Shown here in pieces: positions 7,596 through 10,430 of a DNA stretch of 10,430 nucleotides. Source of the stretch: Streptosporangiaceae bacterium (lineage in GTDB: Bacteria; Actinomycetota; Actinomycetes; Streptosporangiales; Streptosporangiaceae); the NCBI GenBank assembly GCA_030038715.1, contig JASHSO010000031.1, forward strand, positions 1-10,430. Direction: 5' to 3'. A program made the translations under genes and the position numbers. Position 1 is the first letter of the stretch. Each line of letters begins with the position of its first letter. The notes under the pieces are model-generated. The model was given only the letters and a program-made list of their open reading frames with translations, did not search any database and had not been told where the DNA came from.

Positions 7596-9328
7596 AGCTG
7601 GGCGAGCTCGTCGGCCAAGTCATCGAGGCCTAGCGAGCCAAGCGACAGCGCAGCCATGTGCCATGACTTCAGGTCGAAGTCGTCACCGTGGGCGGCTCGC
7701 GCCGCGGCGCGGCCCGCGAGCCACGCCCGCTCGCCCAGCTTGTAGCTGATGGCCTGGCCAGGCCCGCCGAGATAGCGGACCACCTCGCTCTGCAGGAACT
7801 CGCGGCCCCGGCCGCTGTGCGCGACAAAGAACTCCAGCGCCAGTTCGGGAGTCCAGGTCAGCCCCGCGAACATCGGCGAGTCGTGGGGCACGCCCAGCTC
7901 CAGGTGCATGCCGATGTCGATGATGACCCGGATCGCCCGCATGAGCTGCGCATCCAGGTAGCCCATCCGCGCGCCCGGAGGCTCGAGGTACCCGAGCTCG
8001 TCCATCAGCCGCTCCGCATACAGCGCCCAGCCCTCTGAGCACGCACTCACCCCGCCGACCGCGGTCTGGTACAGCGAGAGCTGCGACGACAGGTAGCGCC
8101 ATTGCGCGATCTGCAGGTGATGGCCCGGAACCCCCTCGTGGTACCAGGTGCTGATCAGGTTCCACAGCGGGAAGCTGGTCTTGCCGAGCGTCGGCAGCCA
8201 GGTCCTGCCTGGCCTGGAGAAGTCCTGTGACGGTCCGGTGTAGTACGGGGCTGCAGCGCTGCCCGGCGGCGCGATCCTGGCTTCGACCACCTTGATCGGG
8301 GCGGCAAGGTCGAAGTGCGTTCCGTCCAGGCTCGTCATCGCCCGGTCCATCAGCTGCTGCAGCCGGACCCTGATCTCTTCGACACCCTCGACGACCTCAC
8401 TGTGCTCGTCCAGGTAGCGCATGGCCTCGGGCGGCGTGGCGCCAGGCAGCACCTTGGCCGCTTCGGCCTCCATCTGCGCCATGATGTCGTGATACTGCGA
8501 CCAGCCCCACTGGTAGGCCTCGGTGACGTCCAGTTCCGTGCCGTTCCAGCGCCGCGCGCCGATGCGGTAACGCTCGGGCCCCACCGCATCGGGAGTACCA
8601 GCCGCGCGAGCCAGGTAGTCCGACAGCAGCCATTCCCGCAGGCTGGCGACCGCGGCATCGGCGGAAGCGCTGGCTCGCTCCAGGTCGCTCCGCAGCGAGT
8701 CCGGCACCTGGGCCGCGGCGGCGAAGCCGGTGAACCAGCCGTTGCCGCTGCCCGCCGTCTGCCACTCGGCGAGCTGGCCGGCCACTGTCTCCACCTGGCG
8801 CGGCGCCGCGTACAGCCCGAGCCCCGCGCCCTCGGACAGCGACTCCCGGTGCCCGGAAAGTGCCTGCGGCACCGCGGCGATTCGCCGCGCGATGACCGCC
8901 CAGTCGTCCGCCGTCGCCACCGGCATGAGCAGGAACGTCCCGCGGACACGCTGCGGCGGCCCGAAGATATTCGACATGGCCCGCAGGGGCTCGTTCGCCG
9001 CACTGTAGGCGCCGTCGGCTTCCAGCCGTTCCCGCAGCAGCCGCGCGCACCGGCGCTCGTCCGCGTCCGCGAAGCCCCCTGCGGCGCTTGCTTCGCTCTC
9101 CAGGGTGACCAGCCTGGCCAGGGTCGCGGCCCGCAGGTTGTCCTCGGCCTCCTGGCCTGCGGGCGAGAGGTCCGGCAGGCGGTCCTGGCCGACCGGCAGG
9201 CCGATCATCGTGGCGAGGATCGGGTTGAGCTCGGCAAGTTCGTGCACGTACTGATCGGCAGCGTTGCGCACAGGACGGTTAGTGGCGGAGTGGTCGGAAT
9301 GCGGTGTCATGTCTGGCATAGACGCCAT
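7592..9328 (-). CDS. DUF885-family protein, putative metallopeptidase-like enzyme
   Basis: A 578-residue, mainly helical protein of the DUF885 (PF05960) type. The family hallmark is present: YHEGVPGHHLQ, with His397, Glu398, His403 and His404, followed at 432-439 by EGWALYAE with Glu432. This pattern resembles zinc gluzincins, with HEx4HH in place of HExxH and a downstream Glu ligand, so a peptidase or related hydrolase role is plausible but not established for the family as far as I know. There is no signal peptide or lipobox, so it is probably cytoplasmic, whereas some relatives are exported lipoproteins. In-frame ATGs occur at 9328, 9319 and 9310. I chose 9328 because GGGAGG (minus strand, 9338-9333) sits 4 nt upstream; 9319 would be 13 nt away. 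It converges on the preceding operon and is divergent from the SDR gene, with 34 bp between starts. Confidence 0.88.
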   Translation of the reverse strand: MASMPDMTPHSDHSATNRPVRNAADQYVHELAELNPILATMIGLPVGQDRLPDLSPAGQEAEDNLRAATLARLVTLESEASAAGGFADADERRCARLLRERLEADGAYSAANEPLRAMSNIFGPPQRVRGTFLLMPVATADDWAVIARRIAAVPQALSGHRESLSEGAGLGLYAAPRQVETVAGQLAEWQTAGSGNGWFTGFAAAAQVPDSLRSDLERASASADAAVASLREWLLSDYLARAAGTPDAVGPERYRIGARRWNGTELDVTEAYQWGWSQYHDIMAQMEAEAAKVLPGATPPEAMRYLDEHSEVVEGVEEIRVRLQQLMDRAMTSLDGTHFDLAAPIKVVEARIAPPGSAAAPYYTGPSQDFSRPGRTWLPTLGKTSFPLWNLISTWYHEGVPGHHLQIAQWRYLSSQLSLYQTAVGGVSACSEGWALYAERLMDELGYLEPPGARMGYLDAQLMRAIRVIIDIGMHLELGVPHDSPMFAGLTWTPELALEFFVAHSGRGREFLQSEVVRYLGGPGQAISYKLGERAWLAGRAAARAAHGDDFDLKSWHMAALSLGSLGLDDLADELAQL

Positions 9329-9349
9329 TCTGCCTCCCAGGTCCTCGGC

Positions 9350-9365
9350 TAGGGTTCGGCGGGTG
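9350..9365 (+). promoter_or_regulatory. Candidate -10 box for a leaderless SDR transcript
   Basis: TAGGGT (9350-9355) fits the actinobacterial -10 pattern TAnnnT and ends exactly 7 nt before the GTG at 9363. That spacing would place the transcription start at or next to the start codon. No good -35 is seen at 16-18 bp upstream. The AGGG inside it could instead be a weak ribosome site with an 8-nt spacer, so the two readings compete. Confidence 0.4.
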
Positions 9366-10115
9366 AGCAACCGAGCAATTCTGGTAACGGGGTCGAGTCG
9401 CGGCATCGGCCGCGCTGTCGCAGAAGCGTTCGCCAGGGCCGGGGACCGGGTCGCTGTCCACCACCGCAGCTCCCCCAAGCTCGCGGCCGACGTGCTGGCC
9501 GGCCTGTCCGGCAGTGGGCACGTGGTCGTGCGGGCGGACCTGGCGGAGCCGGCAGCCGTCCGGGCCATGGTGGACGCCGCAGCCGAGCGCCTCGGCGGCC
9601 TGGACGTGCTGGTCAACAACGCCGCTAACTACGCGGCCCATCCGATCACGCAGGTGTCCTACGAGGACTGGCAGGCCGCATGGCAGTCCACGATTGGCGT
9701 CAACCTGATCGGGTCGGCGAACGTCACATGGTGCGCGGTCCGGCACATGATCGCTGCTGGCGGAGGGTGCATCGTCAACGTGTCCTCCCGCGGGGCGTTT
9801 CGCGGCGAGCCCGGCCAGCCCGCCTACGGCGCGAGCAAGGCCGGGCTGAACGCATTCGGCCAGTCGCTGGCCGTAGCCCTGGCCCCGCACAACATCACCG
9901 TGGCCACCGTGGCGCCTGGCTTCGTACAGACCGACATGGCGGCCGAGCACCTGACCGGCGACAGTGGCGTGGCGATCCGGGCGCAGAGCCCGTTCGGGCG
10001 GGTGGCCCTGCCCGAGGAGGTGGCCGCGGCCGTGGTGTACCTGGCCTCGCCGCAGGCGGCCTGGGCCAGTGGCGCCATCCTGGACCTGAACGGCGCATCG
10101 TACCTGCGCAGCTGA
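9363..10115 (+). CDS. Short-chain dehydrogenase/reductase (SDR), classical type
   Basis: A 250-residue NAD(P)-dependent oxidoreductase of the classical SDR family, soluble and probably tetrameric like its relatives. The nucleotide-binding motif TGSSRGIG is at 9-16. Arg35 in HHRSS follows strand 2 and suggests a preference for NADPH. DVLVNNAA is at 81-88, and the catalytic tetrad is Asn114, Ser142, Tyr155 and Lys159 (YGASK). PGFVQTDM (185-192) follows, and the C-terminus has the usual ASGAILDLNG. The substrate is not predictable; FabG-like and pteridine-reductase-like members look similar. The GTG at 9363 places strand 1 directly at the N-terminus as usual. An in-frame ATG at 9309 would add 18 residues and overlap the divergent DUF885 gene, so I consider it less likely. 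The gene ends 22 bp before the YjbQ gene. Confidence 0.93.
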   Translation: MSNRAILVTGSSRGIGRAVAEAFARAGDRVAVHHRSSPKLAADVLAGLSGSGHVVVRADLAEPAAVRAMVDAAAERLGGLDVLVNNAANYAAHPITQVSYEDWQAAWQSTIGVNLIGSANVTWCAVRHMIAAGGGCIVNVSSRGAFRGEPGQPAYGASKAGLNAFGQSLAVALAPHNITVATVAPGFVQTDMAAEHLTGDSGVAIRAQSPFGRVALPEEVAAAVVYLASPQAAWASGAILDLNGASYLRS

Positions 10116-10124
10116 GCTGATCGG

Positions 10125-10140
10125 TACAGTCGCCCCTATG
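10125..10140 (+). promoter_or_regulatory. Candidate -10 box for a leaderless YjbQ-family transcript
   Basis: TACAGT (10125-10130) matches TAnnnT and ends exactly 7 nt before the ATG at 10138. There is no Shine-Dalgarno-like sequence in the 22 bp between the SDR stop and this ATG. A recognisable -35 is lacking. The gene could therefore have its own leaderless transcript in addition to any read-through from the SDR gene. Confidence 0.4.
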
Positions 10141-10430
10141 CAGACGACGACATTCGGCGTCCGGACAGGTAACCGCGAAGCTGTGCTGGACATCACTACC
10201 CAGTGCGAGGAGTTCGCGCGCCAGGCATCGGGCGGCGCTGACGGGCTCTTGCACGTTTTCGTTCCGCATGCTACGGCCGGAGTCGCGCTGCTAGAACTCG
10301 GCTCGGGCAGCGACACGGACCTGCTGTCAGTCCTGTCCGGGCTGCTGCCGGGCGATGATCGCTGGCGGCACCGGCACGGATCGCGCGGCCACGGCCGCTC
10401 GCACGTGCTGCCCGCCTTCCTGCGCCCGGA
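10138..10430 (+). CDS. YjbQ/UPF0047-family protein, 5' part (runs off window)
   Basis: The frame is open from ATG 10138 to the window end, giving the first 97 residues of a protein usually about 130-140 long. LLHVFVPHATAGVALLE (about 37-53) and WRHRHGSRGHGRSHVLP form the His-rich pocket typical of YjbQ/UPF0047 proteins. Some databases annotate the family as secondary thiamine-phosphate synthase, because members can replace thiamine phosphate synthase weakly when overexpressed; the natural role is not settled. The GSGSDTDLL segment stands where many members have NENADPD, which I believe is common in actinobacterial members. The C-terminal part, including the LGTWQ motif, would lie outside the window. 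It lies 22 bp downstream of the SDR gene on the same strand, with no ribosome site but a possible -10 box. Confidence 0.88.
   Translation, partial: MQTTTFGVRTGNREAVLDITTQCEEFARQASGGADGLLHVFVPHATAGVALLELGSGSDTDLLSVLSGLLPGDDRWRHRHGSRGHGRSHVLPAFLRP

Noticed and set aside
8315..9352. 345-codon plus-strand frame opposite the DUF885 gene
   Set aside because: Its composition is that of an antisense shadow (Arg/Gln/His/Gly), and the opposite strand carries clear DUF885 motifs.
9279..10316. 345-codon minus-strand frame opposite the SDR and YjbQ genes
   Set aside because: It spans two well-supported plus-strand genes and shows no family features.
1..10430. CRISPR arrays, tRNA/rRNA genes, insertion sequences, integrases or attachment sites
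   Set aside because: No regularly spaced repeats, cloverleaf sequences, transposase or recombinase motifs, or flanking inverted repeats were seen on either strand by reading.

Overview
The window is GC-rich bacterial chromosome with strong G/C bias at third codon positions, frequent GTG starts and tightly packed genes. It looks like a high-GC actinobacterium, probably an actinomycete. That rests on base composition, start-codon use, the style of the gene families and apparent leaderless promoters, not on any marker gene, so I do not name a genus.

Layout. Positions 1-357 hold the 3' end of a helical-repeat protein that resembles the tails of large actinobacterial cyclase/LuxR-type ATPase regulators. 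It converges on a minus-strand pair: an MFS exporter (1497-2798) followed downstream by a PLP-dependent threonine aldolase (395-1438). From 2799 to 3060 lies the longest gene-free stretch, a divergent regulatory region with an AT-rich half. It leads into a plus-strand operon (3061-7546) that encodes a complete three-subunit molybdenum hydroxylase of the xanthine dehydrogenase/CO dehydrogenase family. The order is large (molybdopterin), small (2Fe-2S), medium (FAD), with 4-nt start/stop overlaps. A glycine-rich, probably membrane-associated protein of EcsC-like appearance follows only 15 nt later. This operon converges on a minus-strand DUF885 protein (7592-9328), which is divergent, across only 34 bp, from an SDR oxidoreductase (9363-10115). 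A YjbQ/UPF0047 gene starts at 10138 and runs off the right edge.

How the genes work together. The three Mo-hydroxylase subunits form one enzyme: Mo-cofactor site, then two 2Fe-2S clusters, then FAD, then an external acceptor. The active-site loop reads AYRGAGR (form II), not the AYxCSFR of true CO dehydrogenase, so the substrate is unknown. No accessory genes for cofactor insertion or Mo-Cu maturation lie in the window. The MFS/aldolase pair is divergent from it and could share the control region, but a metabolic link is only inference. The right-hand genes look like ordinary housekeeping or accessory genes.

I found no IS elements, CRISPR arrays, tRNA/rRNA or phage genes. The most notable non-coding signals are two nested hairpins at the two convergent gene ends, with stop codons in or next to the stems, and two TAnnnT boxes placed exactly 7 nt before start codons, which suggests leaderless mRNAs. 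I see no clear new defence or mobile system here.
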